Positions 13,194 through 27,300 of a DNA stretch of 64,000 bases are shown here, one piece after another (positions within the stretch are counted from its first letter, which is position 1; each line of letters starts with the position of its first letter). A program made the position numbers and the translations under genes. The notes beneath the pieces were generated by a model. It did no database searches, was not told the origin of the DNA, and saw nothing but the letters and a program-made list of their open reading frames with translations. This stretch comes from Halisarca cf. caerulea (lineage: Eukaryota; Porifera; Demospongiae; Chondrillida; Halisarcidae). The stretch is taken from positions 3,065,511-3,129,510 of the forward strand of contig CAUJGJ010000371.1 of the NCBI GenBank assembly GCA_963170055.1. The letters are read 5' to 3'.

Positions 13194-13339
13194 GTTTTAA
13201 AAATACTTTGTTCACTTTCTGCGATGTTTGAATTTTGACTATTTCATGCTCTTCTTAATTTTAAAGTAATGTTTGTAACGTTTTTATTTCTAAAAGTAGT
13301 TTAAATACTTTGCAAATTTGAAAATCTTGCTATTTGTTC
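13194..13339 (+). repeat. 146-bp monomer with G insertion at 13320
   Basis: A G is inserted after the AAATTT run (AAATTTGAAAATC). It cancels the phase shift left by the unit at 5655, so from 13340 monomer starts fall on exact multiples of 145 until 54230. The matching unit in the next 19-mer copy (15950) lacks the insertion, so it arose after that duplication, or is an error. Confidence 0.9.
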
Positions 13340-16300
13340 GTTATAAAAATACTTTGTTCACTTTCTGAGATGTTTGAATTTTGACTATTTCATGCTCTTC
13401 TTAATTTTAAAGTAATGTTTCTAACGTTCTTATTTCCAAAAGTAGTTTAAATACTTTGCAAATTTAAAATCTTGCTATTTGTTCGTTATAAAAGTACTTT
13501 GTTCACTTTCTGCGATGTTTGAATTTTGACTATTTCATGCTCTTCTTAATTTTAAAGTAATGTTTCTAACGTTCTTATTTCCAAAAGTTGTTTAAATACT
13601 TTGCAAATTTAAAATCTTGCTATTTGTTCGTTATAAAAATACTTTGTTCACTTTCTGAGATGTTTGAATTTTCACTATTTCATGCTCTTCTTAATTTTAA
13701 AGTAATGTTTCTAACGTTCTTATTTCCAAAAGTTGTTTAAATACTTTGCAAATTTAAAATCTTGCTATTTGTTCGTTATAAAAATACTTTGTTCACTTTC
13801 TGAGATGTTTGAATTTTGACTATTTCATGCTCTTCTTAATTTTAAAGTAATGTTTCTAACGTTCTTATTTCCAAAAGTTGTTTAAATACTTTGCAAATTT
13901 AAAATCTTGCTATTTGTTCGTTATAAAAATACTTTGTTCACCTTCTGAGATGTTTGAATTTTGACTATTTCATGCTCTTCTTAATTTTAAAGTAATGTTT
14001 CTAACGTTCTTATTTCCAAAAGTTGTTTAAATACTTTGCAAATTTAAAATCTTGCTATTTGTTCGTTATAAAAATACTTTGTTCACTTTCTGAGATGTTT
14101 GAATTTTGACTATTTCATGCTCTTCTTAATTTTAAAGTAATGTTTCTAACGTTCTTATTTCCAAAAGTTGTTTAAATACTTTGCAAATTTAAAATCTTGC
14201 TATTTGTTCGTTTTAAAAATACTTTGTTCACTTTCTGAGATGTTTGAATTTTGACTATTTCATGCTCTTCTTAATTTTAAAGTAATGTTTCTAACGTTCT
14301 TATTTCCAAAAGTTGTTTAAATACTTTGCAAATTTAAAATCTTGCTATTTGTTCGTTTTAAATATACTTTGTTCATTTTCTGAGATGCTTGAATTTTGAC
14401 TATTTCATGCTCTTCTTAATTTTAAAGTAAAGTTTCTAACGTTCTTATTTCCAAAAGTAGTTTAAATACTTTGCAAATTTAAAATCTTGCTATTTGTTCG
14501 TTTTAAAAATACTTTGTTCACTTTCTGAGATGTTTGAATTTTGACTATTTCATGCTCTTCTTAATTTTAAAGTAATGTTTCTAACGTTCTTATTTCCAAA
14601 AGTTGTTTAAATACTTTGCAAATTTAAAATCTTGCTATTTGTTCGTTATAAAAATACTTTGTTCACTTTCTGAGATGTTTGAATTTTGACTATTTCATGC
14701 TCTTCTTAATTTTAAAGTAATGTTTCTAACGTTCTTATTTCCAAAAGTAGTTTAAATACTTTGCAAATTTAAAATCTTGCTATTTGTTCGTTATAAAAAT
14801 ACTTTCTTCATTTTCTGAGATGCTTGAATTTTGACTATTTCATGCTCTTCTTAATTTTAAAGTAATGTTTCTAACGTTCTTATTTCCAAAAGTTGTTTAA
14901 ATACTTTGCAAATTTAAAATCTTGCTATTTGTTCGTTATAAAAATACTTTGTTCACCTTCTGAGATGTTTGAATTTTGACTATTTCATGCTCTTCTTAAT
15001 TTTAAAGTAATGTTTCTAACGTTCTTATTTCCAAAAGTTGTTTAAATAATTTGCAAATTTAAAATCTTGCTATTTGTTCGTTATAAAAATACTTTTTTCA
15101 CTTTCTGAGATGTTTGAATTTTGACTATTTCATGCTCTTCTTAATTTTAAAGTAATGTTTCTAACGTTCTTATTTCCAAAAGTTGTTTAAATACTTTGCA
15201 AATTTAAAATCTTGCTATTTGTTCGTTTTAAAAATACTTTGTTCACTTTCTGAGATGTTTGAATTTTGACTATTTCATGCTCTTCTTAATTTTAAAGTAA
15301 TGTTTCTAACGTTCTTATTTCCAAAAGTAGTTTAAATACTTTGCAAATTTAAAATCTTGCTATTTGTTCATTATAAAAATACTTTGTTCACTTTCTGAGA
15401 TGTTTGAATTTTCACTATTTCATGCTCTTCTTAATTTTAAAGTAATGTTTCTAACGTTCTTATTTCCAAAAGTAGTTTAAATACTTTGCAAATTTAATAT
15501 CTTGCTATTTATTCGTTTTAAAAATACTTTGTTCACTTTCTGAGATGTTTGAATTTTGACTATTTCATGCTCTTCTTAATTTTAAAGTAATGTTTCTAAC
15601 GTTCGTATTTCCAAAAGTTGTTTAAATACTTTGCAAATTTAAAATCTTGCTATTTGTTCGTTATAAAAATACTTTGTTCACTTTCTGAGATGTTTGAATT
15701 TTGACTATTTCATGCTCTTCTTAATTTTAAAGTAATGTTTCTAACGTTCTTATTTCCAAAAGTAGTTTAAATACTTTGCAAATTTAAAATCTTGCTATTT
15801 GTTCGTTATAAAAATACTTTGTTCACTTTCTGAGATGTTTGAATTTTGACTATTTCATGCTCTTCTTAATTTTAAAGTAATGTTTCTAACGTTCTTATTT
15901 CCAAAAGTAGTTTAAATACTTTGCAAATTTAAAATCTTGCTATTTGTTCGTTTTAAAAATACTTTGTTCACTTTCTGCGATGTTTGAATTTTGACTATTT
16001 CATGCTCTTCTTAATTTTAAAGTAATGTTTGTAACGTTTTTATTTCTAAAAGTAGTTTAAATACTTTGCAAATTTAAAATCTTGCTATTTGTTCGTTATA
16101 AAAATACTTTGTTCACTTTCTGAGATGTTTGAATTTTGACTATTTCATGCTCTTCTTAATTTTAAAGTAATGTTTCTAACGTTCTTATTTCCAAAAGTAG
16201 TTTAAATACTTTGCAAATTTAAAATCTTGCTATTTGTTCGTTATAAAAGTACTTTGTTCACTTTCTGCGATGTTTGAATTTTGACTATTTCATGCTCTTC

Positions 16301-17544
16301 TTAATTTTAAAGTAATGTTTCTAACGTTCTTATTTCCAAAAGTTGTTTAAATACTTTGCAAATTTAAAATCTTGCTATTTGTTCGTTATAAAAATACTTT
16401 GTTCACTTTCTGAGATGTTTGAATTTTCACTATTTCATGCTCTTCTTAATTTTAAAGTAATGTTTCTAACGTTCTTATTTCCAAAAGTTGTTTAAATACT
16501 TTGCAAATTTAAAATCTTGCTATTTGTTCGTTATAAAAATACTTTGTTCACTTTCTGAGATGTTTGAATTTTGACTATTTCATGCTCTTCTTAATTTTAA
16601 AGTAATGTTTCTAACGTTCTTATTTCCAAAAGTTGTTTAAATACTTTGCAAATTTAAAATCTTGCTATTTGTTCGTTATAAAAATACTTTGTTCACCTTC
16701 TGAGATGTTTGAATTTTGACTATTTCATGCTCTTCTTAATTTTAAAGTAATGTTTCTAACGTTCTTATTTCCAAAAGTTGTTTAAATACTTTGCAAATTT
16801 AAAATCTTGCTATTTGTTCGTTATAAAAATACTTTGTTCACTTTCTGAGATGTTTGAATTTTGACTATTTCATGCTCTTCTTAATTTTAAAGTAATGTTT
16901 CTAACGTTCTTATTTCCAAAAGTTGTTTAAATACTTTGCAAATTTAAAATCTTGCTATTTGTTCGTTTTAAAAATACTTTGTTCACTTTCTGAGATGTTT
17001 GAATTTTGACTATTTCATGCTCTTCTTAATTTTAAAGTAATGTTTCTAACGTTCTTATTTCCAAAAGTTGTTTAAATACTTTGCAAATTTAAAATCTTGC
17101 TATTTGTTCGTTTTAAATATACTTTGTTCATTTTCTGAGATGCTTGAATTTTGACTATTTCATGCTCTTCTTAATTTTAAAGTAAAGTTTCTAACGTTCT
17201 TATTTCCAAAAGTAGTTTAAATACTTTGCAAATTTAAAATCTTGCTATTTGTTCGTTTTAAAAATACTTTGTTCACTTTCTGAGATGTTTGAATTTTGAC
17301 TATTTCATGCTCTTCTTAATTTTAAAGTAATGTTTGTAACGTTCTTATTTCCAAAAGTAGTTTAAATACTTTGCAAATTTAAAATCTTGCTATTTGTTCG
17401 TTATAAAAATACTTTCTTCATTTTCTGAGATGCTTGAATTTTGACTATTTCATGCTCTTCTTAATTTTAAAGTAATGTTTCTAACGTTCTTATTTCCAAA
17501 AGTTGTTTAAATACTTTGCAAATTTAAAATCTTGCTATTTGTTC
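13194..17544 (+). repeat. 19-mer HOR (2755 bp), 1.6 copies
   Basis: Four independent landmarks repeat 19 monomers apart: the c29+g82+t90+t98 unit (13194, 15950), the g10 unit reading AAAAGTAC (13485, 16240), the c23 unit (13920, 16675) and the t9+t22+c34+a77 unit (14355, 17110). Copy one is 13194-15949. Copy two runs from 15950 to about 17544 and ends early. Its unit at 17255 carries g82 and a105 and seems to merge the two units found at 14500-14789 in copy one. The unit with ACTTTCTTCAT then follows in both (14790, 17400). Confidence 0.85.
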
Positions 17545-19864
17545 GTTATAAAAATACTTTGTTCACCTTCTGAGATGTTTGAATTTTGACTATTTCATGC
17601 TCTTCTTAATTTTAAAGTAATGTTTGTAACGTTTTTATTTCTAAAAGTAGTTTAAATACTTTGCAAATTTAAAATCTTGCTATTTGTTCGTTATAAAAAT
17701 ACTTTGTTCACTTTCTGAGATGTTTGAATTTTGACTATTTCATGCTCTTCTTAATTTTAAAGTAATGTTTCTAACGTTCTTATTTCCAAAAGTAGTTTAA
17801 ATACTTTGCAAATTTAAAATCTTGCTATTTGTTCGTTATAAAAGTACTTTGTTCACTTTCTGCGATGTTTGAATTTTGACTATTTCATGCTCTTCTTAAT
17901 TTTAAAGTAATGTTTGTAACGTTCTTATTTCCAAAAGTTGTTTAAATACTTTGCAAATTTAAAATCTTGCTATTTGTTCATTATAAAAATACTTTGTTCA
18001 CTTTCTGAGATGTTTGAATTTTCACTATTTCATGCTCTTCTTAATTTTAAAGTAATGTTTCTAACGTTCCTATTTCCAAAAGTTGTTTAAATACTTTGCA
18101 AATTTAAAATCTTGCTATTTGTTCGTTATAAAAATACTTTGTTCACTTTCTGAGATGTTTGAATTTTGACTATTTCATGCTCTTCTTAATTTTAAAGTAA
18201 TGTTTCTAACGTTCTTATTTCCAAAACTTGTTTAAATACTTTGCAAATTTAAAATCTTGCTATTTGTTCGTTATAAAAATACTTTGTTCACCTTCTGAGA
18301 TGTTTGAATTTTGACTATTTCATGCTCTTCTTAATTTTAAAGTAATGTTTCTAACGTTCTTATTTCCAAAAGTTGTTTAAATACTTTGCAAATTTAAAAT
18401 CTTGCTATTTGTTCGTTATAAAAATACTTTGTTCACTTTCTGAGATGTTTGAATTTTGACTATTTCATGCTCTTCTTAATTTTAAAGTAATGTTTCTAAC
18501 GTTCTTATTTCCAAAAGTTGTTTAAATACTTTGCAAATTTAAAATCTTGCTATTTGTTCGTTTTAAAAATACTTTGTTCACTTTCTGAGATGTTTGAATT
18601 TTGACTATTTCATGCTCTTCTTAATTTTAAAGTAATGTTTCTAACGTTCTTATTTCCAAAAGTTGTTTAAATACTTTGCAAATTTAAAATCTTGCTATTT
18701 GTTCGTTATAAAAATACTTTGTTCACCTTCTGAGATGTTTGAATTTTGACTATTTCATGCTCTTCTTAATTTTAAAGTAATGTTTGTAACGTTTTTATTT
18801 CTAAAAGTAGTTTAAATACTTTGCAAATTTAAAATCTTGCTATTTGTTCGTTATAAAAATACTTTGTTCACTTTCTGAGATGTTTGAATTTTGACTATTT
18901 CATGCTCTTCTTAATTTTAAAGTAATGTTTCTAACGTTCTTATTTCCAAAAGTAGTTTAAATACTTTGCAAATTTAAAATCTTGCTATTTGTTCGTTATA
19001 AAAGTACTTTGTTCACTTTCTGCGATGTTTGAATTTTGACTATTTCATGCTCTTCTTAATTTTAAAGTAATGTTTGTAACGTTCTTATTTCCAAAAGTTG
19101 TTTAAATACTTTGCAAATTTAAAATCTTGCTATTTGTTCGTTATAAAAATACTTTGTTCACTTTCTGAGATGTTTGAATTTTCACTATTTCATGCTCTTC
19201 TTAATTTTAAAGTAATGTTTCTAACGTTCCTATTTCCAAAAGTTGTTTAAATACTTTGCAAATTTAAAATCTTGCTATTTGTTCGTTATAAAAATACTTT
19301 GTTCACTTTCTGAGATGTTTGAATTTTGATTATTTCATGCTCTTCTTAATTTTAAAGTAATGTTTCTAACGTTCTTATTTCCAAAAGTTGTTTAAATACT
19401 TTGCAAATTTAAAATCTTGCTATTTGTTCGTTATAAAAATACTTTGTTCACCTTCTGAGATGTTTGAATTTTGACTATTTCATGCTCTTCTTAATTTTAA
19501 AGTAATGTTTCTAACGTTCTTATTTCCAAAAGTTGTTTAAATACTTTGCAAATTTAAAATCTTGCTATTTGTTCGTTATAAAAATACTTTGTTCACTTTC
19601 TGAGATGTTTGAATTTTGACTATTTCATGCTCTTCTTAATTTTAAAGTAATGTTTCTAACGTTCTTATTTCCAAAAGTTGTTTAAATACTTTGCAAATTT
19701 AAAATCTTGCTATTTGTTCGTTTTAAAAATACTTTGTTCACTTTCTGAGATGTTTGAATTTTGACTATTTCATGCTCTTCTTAATTTTAAAGTAATGTTT
19801 CTAACGTTCTTATTTCCAAAAGTTGTTTAAATACTTTGCAAATTTAAAATCTTGCTATTTGTTC
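17545..19864 (+). repeat. 8-mer HOR (1160 bp), two tandem copies
   Basis: Copy one is 17545-18704 and copy two is 18705-19864. Each begins with a c23 unit that also has g82+t90+t98+a105, a combination made of the start of the c23 type and the end of the c29/g82 type. Next comes an a105 unit, then the g10+c29+g82 unit (17835, 18995), then a c44 unit with c91 (17980, 19140), two plain or c23 units, and t4 at the end. The copies differ at few sites, for example a1 against g1 at 17980/19140, and c103 only at 18125. Confidence 0.85.
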
Positions 19865-21604
19865 GTTTTAAATATACTTTGTTCATTTTCTGAGATGCTT
19901 GAATTTTGACTATTTCATGCTCTTCTTAATTTTAAAGTAAAGTTTCTAACGTTCTTATTTCCAAAAGTAGTTTAAATACTTTGCAAATTTAAAATCTTGC
20001 TATTTGTTCGTTTTAAAAATACTTTGTTCACTTTCTGAGATGTTTGAATTTTGACTATTTCATGCTCTTCTTAATTTTAAAGTAATGTTTCTAACGTTCT
20101 TATTTCCAAAAGTTGTTTAAATACTTTGCAAATTTAAAATCTTGCTATTTGTTCGTTTTAAAAATACTTTCTTCATTTTCTGAGATGCTTGAATTTTGAC
20201 TATTTCATGCTCTTCTTAATTTTAAAGTAATGTTTCTAACGTTCTTATTTCCAAAAGTTGTTTAAATACTTTGCAAATTTAAAATCTTGCTATTTGTTCG
20301 TTATAAAAATACTTTGTTCACCTTCTGAGATGTTTGAATTTTGACTATTTCATGCTCTTCTTAATTTTAAAGTAATGTTTCTAACGTTCTTATTTCCAAA
20401 AGTTGTTTAAATACTTTGCAAATTTAAAATCTTGCTATTTGTTCGTTATAAAAATACTTTGTTCACCTTCTGAGATGTTTGAATTTTGACTATTTCATGC
20501 TCTTCTTAATTTTAAAGTAATGTTTCTAACGTTCTTATTTCCAAAAGTAGTTTAAATACTTTGCAAATTTAAAATCTTGCTATTTATTCGTTTTAAAAAT
20601 ACTTTGTTCACTTTCTGAGATGTTTGAATTTTGACTATTTCATGCTCTTCTTAATTTTAAAGTAATGTTTCTAACGTTCGTATTTCCAAAAGTTGTTTAA
20701 ATACTTTGCAAATTTAAAATCTTGCTATTTGTTCGTTATAAAAATACTTTGTTCACTTTCTGCGATGTTTGAATTTTGACTATTTCATGCTCTTCTTAAT
20801 TTTAAAGTAATGTTTCTAACGTTCTTATTTCCAAAAGTTGTTTAAATACTTTGCAAAATTAAAATCTTGCTATTTGTTCGTTATAAAAATACTTTGTTCA
20901 CTTTCTGAGATGTTTGAATTTTGACTATTTCATGCTCTTCTTAATTTTAAAGTAATGTTTCTAACGTTCTTATTTCCAAAAGTTGTTTAAATACTTTGCA
21001 AATTTAAAATCTTGCTATTTGTTCGTTTTAAATATACTTTGTTCATTTTCTGAGATGCTTGAATTTTGACTATTTCATGCTCTTCTTAATTTTAAAGTAA
21101 AGTTTCTAACGTTCTTATTTCCAAAAGTAGTTTAAATACTTTGCAAATTTAAAATCTTGCTATTTGTTCGTTTTAAAAAAACTTTGTTCACTTTCTGAGA
21201 TGTTTGAATTTTGACTATTTCATGCTCTTCGTAATTTTAAAGTAATGTTTCTAACGTTCTTATTTCCAAAAGTTGTTTAAATACTTTGCAAATTTAAAAT
21301 CTTGCTATTTGTTCGTTTTAAAAATACTTTGTTCATTTTCTGAGATGTTTGAATTTTGACTATTTCATGCTCTTCTTAATTTTAAAGTAATGTTTCTAAC
21401 GTTCTTATTTCCAAAAGTTGTTTAAATACTTTGCAAATTTAAAATCTTGCTATTTGTTCGTTTTAAAAATACTTTGTTCACTTTCTGAGATGTTTGAATT
21501 TTGACTATTTCATGCTCTTCTTAATTTTAAAGTAATGTTTCTAACGTTCTTATTTCCAAAAGTAGTTTAAATACTTTGCAAATTTAAAATCTTGCTATTT
21601 GTTC
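19865..21604 (+). repeat. Transition block with t9 cassettes
   Basis: Twelve monomers. They open with the t9+t22+c34+a77 unit (19865), a t4 unit and the ACTTTCTTCAT unit (20155), as after 17110. Two c23 units follow (20300, 20445), the second with a105 and a142. Then comes the g91 unit (20590), the c29+a124 unit (20735), a plain unit, a second t9 unit (21025) and the first g62 unit of the window (21170, reading CTTCGTAATT and also carrying a11). This is the earliest full copy of the cassette amplified between 24 and 36 kb. Confidence 0.7.
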
Positions 21605-23344
21605 GTTATAAAAATACTTTGTTCACTTTCTGAGATGTTTGAATTTTGACTATTTCATGCTCTTCTTAATTTTAAAGTAATGTTTCTAACGTTCTTATTT
21701 CCAAAAGTTGTTTAAATACTTTGCAAATTTAAAATCTTGCTATTTGTTCGTTATAAAAATACTTTGTTCACTTTCTGCGATGTTTGAATTTTGACTATTT
21801 CATGCTCTTCTTAATTTTAAAGTAATGTTTCTAACGTTCTTATTTCCAAAAGTAGTTTAAATACTTTGCAAATTTTAAATCTTGCTATTTGTTCTTTATA
21901 AAAATACTTTGTTCACCTTCTGAGATGTTTGAATTTTGACTATTTCATGCTCTTCTTAATTTTAAAGTAATGTTTCTAACGTTCTTATTTCCAAAAGTTG
22001 TTTAAATACTTTGCAAATTTAAAATCTTGCTATTTGTTCGTTATAAAAATACTTTTTTCACTTTCTGAGATGTTTGAATTTTCACTATTTCATGCTCTTC
22101 TTAATTTTAAAGTAATGTTTCTAACGTTCTTATTTCCAAAAGTAGTTTAAATACTTTGCAAATTTAAAATCTTGCTATTTGTTCGTTTTAAAAATACTTT
22201 GTTCACTTTCTGAGATGTTTGAATTTTGACTATTTCATGCTCTTCTTAATTTTAAAGTAATGTTTCTAACGTTCTTATTTCCAAAAGTAGTTTAAATACT
22301 TTGCAAATTTAAAATCTTGCTATTTGTTCATTATAAAAATACTTTGTTCACTTTCTGAGATGTTTGAATTTTGACTATTTCATGCTCTTCTTAATTTTAA
22401 AGTAATGTTTCTAACGTTCTTATTTCCAAAAGTAGTTTAAATACTTTGCAAATTTAAAATCTTGCTATTTGTTCGTTATAAAAATACTTTGTTCACTTTC
22501 TGAGATGTTTGAATTTTGACTATTTCATGCTCTTCTTAATTTTAAAGTAATGTTTCTAACGTTCTTATTTCCAAAAGTTGTTTAAATACTTTGCAAATTT
22601 AAAATCTTGCTATTTGTTCGTTATAAAAATACTTTGTTCACTTTCTGCGATGTTTGAATTTTGACTATTTCATGCTCTTCTTAATTTTAAAGTAATGTTT
22701 CTAACGTTCTTATTTCCAAAAGTAGTTTAAATACTTTGCAAATTTAAAATCTTGCTATTTGTTCTTTATAAAAATACTTTGTTCACCTTCTGAGATGTTT
22801 GAATTTTGACTATTTCATGCTCTTCTTAATTTTAAAGTAATGTTTCTAACGTTCTTATTTCCAAAAGTTGTTTAAATACTTTGCAAATTTAAAATCTTGC
22901 TATTTGTTCGTTATAAAAATACTTTTTTCACTTTCTGAGATGTTTGAATTTTGACTATTTCATGCTCTTCTTAATTTTAAAGTAATGTTTCTAACGTTCT
23001 TATTTCCAAAAGTTGTTTAAATACTTTGCAAATTTAAAATCTTGCTATTTGTTCGTTTTAAAAATACTTTGTTCACTTTCTGAGATGTTTGAATTTTGAC
23101 TATTTCATGCTCTTCTTAATTTTAAAGTAATGTTTCTAACGTTCTTATTTCCAAAAGTAGTTTAAATACTTTGCAAATTTAAAATCTTGCTATTTGTTCA
23201 TTATAAAAATACTTTGTTCACTTTCTGAGATGTTTGAATTTTCACTATTTCATGCTCTTCTTAATTTTAAAGTAATGTTTCTAACGTTCTTATTTCCAAA
23301 AGTAGTTTAAATACTTTGCAAATTTAAAATCTTGCTATTTATTC
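21605..23344 (+). repeat. 6-mer HOR (870 bp), two tandem copies
   Basis: Copies are 21605-22474 and 22475-23344. The order is: plain unit; c29+a105; t1+c23; a unit reading ACTTTTTTCAC (t17); t4+a105; a1+a105. Differences between the copies include c44 in the fourth unit of copy one and in the sixth unit of copy two, which also has a142. The shuffled position of c44 suggests exchange or gene conversion between copies after the duplication. Confidence 0.8.
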
Positions 23345-24359
23345 GTTTTAAAAATACTTTGTTCACTTTCTGAGATGTTTGAATTTTGACTATTTCATGC
23401 TCTTCTTAATTTTAAAGTAATGTTTCTAACGTTCGTATTTCCAAAAGTTGTTTAAATACTTTGCAAATTTAAAATCTTGCTATTTGTTCGTTATAAAAAT
23501 ACTTTGTTCACTTTCTGCGATGTTTGAATTTTGACTATTTCATGCTCTTCTTAATTTTAAAGTAATGTTTCTAACGTTCTTATTTCCAAAAGTTGTTTAA
23601 ATACTTTGCAAAATTAAAATCTTGCTATTTGTTCGTTATAAAAATACTTTGTTCACTTTCTGAGATGTTTGAATTTTGACTATTTCATGCTCTTCTTAAT
23701 TTTAAAGTAATGTTTCTAACGTTCTTATTTCCAAAAGTTGTTTAAATACTTTGCAAATTTAAAATCTTGCTATTTGTTCGTTTTAAAAATACTTTGTTCA
23801 CTTTCTGAGATGTTTGAATTTTGACTATTTCATGCTCTTCTTAATTTTAAAGTAATGTTTCTAACGTTCTTATTTCCAAAAGTAGTTTAAATACTTTGCA
23901 AATTTAAAATCTTGCTATTTGTTCATTATAAAAATACTTTGTTCACTTTCTGAGATGTTTGAATTTTGACTATTTCATGCTCTTCTTAATTTTAAAGTAA
24001 TGTTTCTAACGTTCTTATTTCCAAAAGTAGTTTAAATACTTTGCAAATTTAAAATCTTGCTATTTATTCGTTTTAAAAATACTTTGTTCACTTTCTGAGA
24101 TGTTTGAATTTTGACTATTTCATGCTCTTCTTAATTTTAAAGTAATGTTTCTAACGTTCGTATTTCCAAAAGTTGTTTAAATACTTTGCAAATTTAAAAT
24201 CTTGCTATTTGTTCGTTATAAAAATACTTTGTTCACTTTCTGAGATGTTTGAATTTTGACTATTTCATGCTCTTCTTAATTTTAAAGTAATGTTTCTAAC
24301 GTTCTTATTTCCGAAAGTTGTTTAAATACTTTGCAAATTTAAAATCTTGCTATTTGTTC

Positions 24360-27300
24360 GTTTTAAATATACTTTGTTCATTTTCTGAGATGCTTGAATT
24401 TTGACTATTTCATGCTCTTCTTAATTTTAAAGTAAAGTTTCTAACGTTCTTATTTCCAAAAGTAGTTTAAATACTTTGCAAATTTAAAATCTTGCTATTT
24501 GTTCGTTTTAAAAATACTTTGTTCACTTTCTGAGATGTTGGAATTTTGACTATTTCATGCTCTTCGTAATTTTAAAGTAATGTTTCTAACGTTCTTATTT
24601 CCAAAAGTTGTTTAAATACTTTGCAAATTTAAAATCTTGCTATTTGTTCGTTTTAAAAATACTTTGTTCATTTTCTGAGATGTTTGAATTTTGACTATTT
24701 CATGCTCTTCTTAATTTTAAAGTAATGTTTCTAACGTTCTTATTTCCAAAAGTTGTTTAAATACTTTGCAAATTTAAAATCTTGCTATTTGTTCGTTTTA
24801 AAAATACTTTGTTCACTTTCTGAGATGTTTGAATTTTGACTATTTCATGCTCTTCTTAATTTTAAAGTAATGTTTCTAACGTTCTTATTTCCAAAAGTTG
24901 TTTAAATACTTTGCAAATTTAAAATCTTGCTATTTGTTCGTTTTAAAAATACTTTGTTCACTTTCTGAGATGTTTGAATTTTGACTATTTCATGCTCTTC
25001 TTAATTTTAAAGTAATGTTTCTAACGTTCTTATTTCCAAAAGTAGTTTAAATACTTTGCAAATTTAAAATCTTGCTATTTGTTCATTATAAAAATACTTT
25101 GTTCACTTTCTGAGATGTTTGAATTTTCACTATTTCATGCTCTTCTTAATTTTAAAGTAATGTTTCTAACGTTCTTATTTCCAAAAGTAGTTTAAATACT
25201 TTGCAAATTTAAAATCTTGCTATTTCTTCGTTTTAAAAATACTTTGTTCACTTTCTGAGATGTTTGAATTTTGACTATTTCATGCTCTTCTTAATTTTAA
25301 AGTAATGTTTCTAACGTTCGTATTTCCAAAAGTTGTTTAAATACTTTGCAAATTTAAAATCTTGCTATTTGTTCGTTTTAAATATACTTTGTTCATTTTC
25401 TGAGATGCTTGAATTTTGACTATTTCATGCTCTTCTTAATTTTAAAGTAAAGTTTCTAACGTTCTTATTTCCAAAAGTAGTTTAAATACTTTGCAAATTT
25501 AAAATCTTGCTATTTGTTCGTTTTAAAAATACTTTGTTCACTTTCTGAGATGTTGGAATTTTGACTATTTCATGCTCTTCGTAATTTTAAAGTAATGTTT
25601 CTAACGTTCTTATTTCCAAAAGTTGTTTAAATACTTTGCAAATTTAAAATCTTGCTATTTGTTCGTTTTAAAAATACTTTGTTCATTTTCTGAGATGTTT
25701 GAATTTTGACTATTTCATGCTCTTCTTAATTTTAAAGTAATGTTTCTAACGTTCTTATTTCCAAAAGTTGTTTAAATACTTTGCAAATTTAAAATCTTGC
25801 TATTTGTTCGTTTTAAAAATACTTTGTTCACTTTCTGAGATGTTTGAATTTTGACTATTTCATGCTCTTCTTAATTTTAAAGTAATGTTTCTAACGTTCT
25901 TATTTCCAAAAGTTGTTTAAATACTTTGCAAATTTAAAATCTTGCTATTTGTTCGTTTTAAAAATACTTTGTTCACTTTCTGAGATGTTTGAATTTTGAC
26001 TATTTCATGCTCTTCTTAATTTTAAAGTAATGTTTCTAACGTTCTTATTTCCAAAAGTAGTTTAAATACTTTGCAAATTTAAAATCTTGCTATTTGTTCA
26101 TTATAAAAATACTTTGTTCACTTTCTGAGATGTTTGAATTTTCACTATTTCATGCTCTTCTTAATTTTAAAGTAATGTTTCTAACGTTCTTATTTCCAAA
26201 AGTTGTTTAAATACTTTGCAAATTTAAAATCTTGCTATTTCTTCGTTTTAAAAATACTTTGTTCACTTTCTGAGATGTTTGAATTTTGACTATTTCATGC
26301 TCTTCTTAATTTTAAAGTAATGTTTCTAACGTTCGTATTTCCAAAAGTTGTTTAAATACTTTGCAAATTTAAAATCTTGCTATTTGTTCGTTATAAAAAT
26401 ACTTTGTTCACTTTCTGCGATGTTTGAATTTTGACTATTTCATGCTCTTCTTAATTTTAAAGTAATGTTTCTAACGTTCTTATTTCCAAAAGTTGTTTAA
26501 ATACTTTGCAAAATTAAAATCTTGCTATTTGTTCGTTATAAAAATACTTTGTTCACTTTCTGAGATGTTTGAATTTTGACTATTTCATGCTCTTCTTAAT
26601 TTTAAAGTAATGTTTCTAACGTTCTTATTTCCAAAAGTTGTTTAAATACTTTGCAAATTTAAAATCTTGCTATTTGTTCGTTTTAAATATACTTTGTTCA
26701 TTTTCTGAGATGCTTGAATTTTGACTATTTCATGCTCTTCTTAATTTTAAAGTAAAGTTTCTAACGTTCTTATTTCCAAAAGTAGTTTAAATACTTTGCA
26801 AATTTAAAATCTTGCTATTTGTTCGTTTTAAAAATACTTTGTTCACTTTCTGAGATGTTGGAATTTTGACTATTTCATGCTCTTCGTAATTTTAAAGTAA
26901 TGTTTCTAACGTTCTTATTTCCAAAAGTTGTTTAAATACTTTGCAAATTTAAAATCTTGCTATTTGTTCGTTTTAAAAATACTTTGTTCATTTTCTGAGA
27001 TGTTTGAATTTTGACTATTTCATGCTCTTCTTAATTTTAAAGTAATGTTTCTAACGTTCTTATTTCCAAAAGTTGTTTAAATACTTTGCAAATTTAAAAT
27101 CTTGCTATTTGTTCGTTTTAAAAATACTTTGTTCACTTTCTGAGATGTTTGAATTTTGACTATTTCATGCTCTTCTTAATTTTAAAGTAATGTTTCTAAC
27201 GTTCTTATTTCCAAAAGTAGTTTAAATACTTTGCAAATTTAAAATCTTGCTATTTGTTCGTTATAAAAATACTTTGTTCACTTTCTGAGATGTTTGAATT

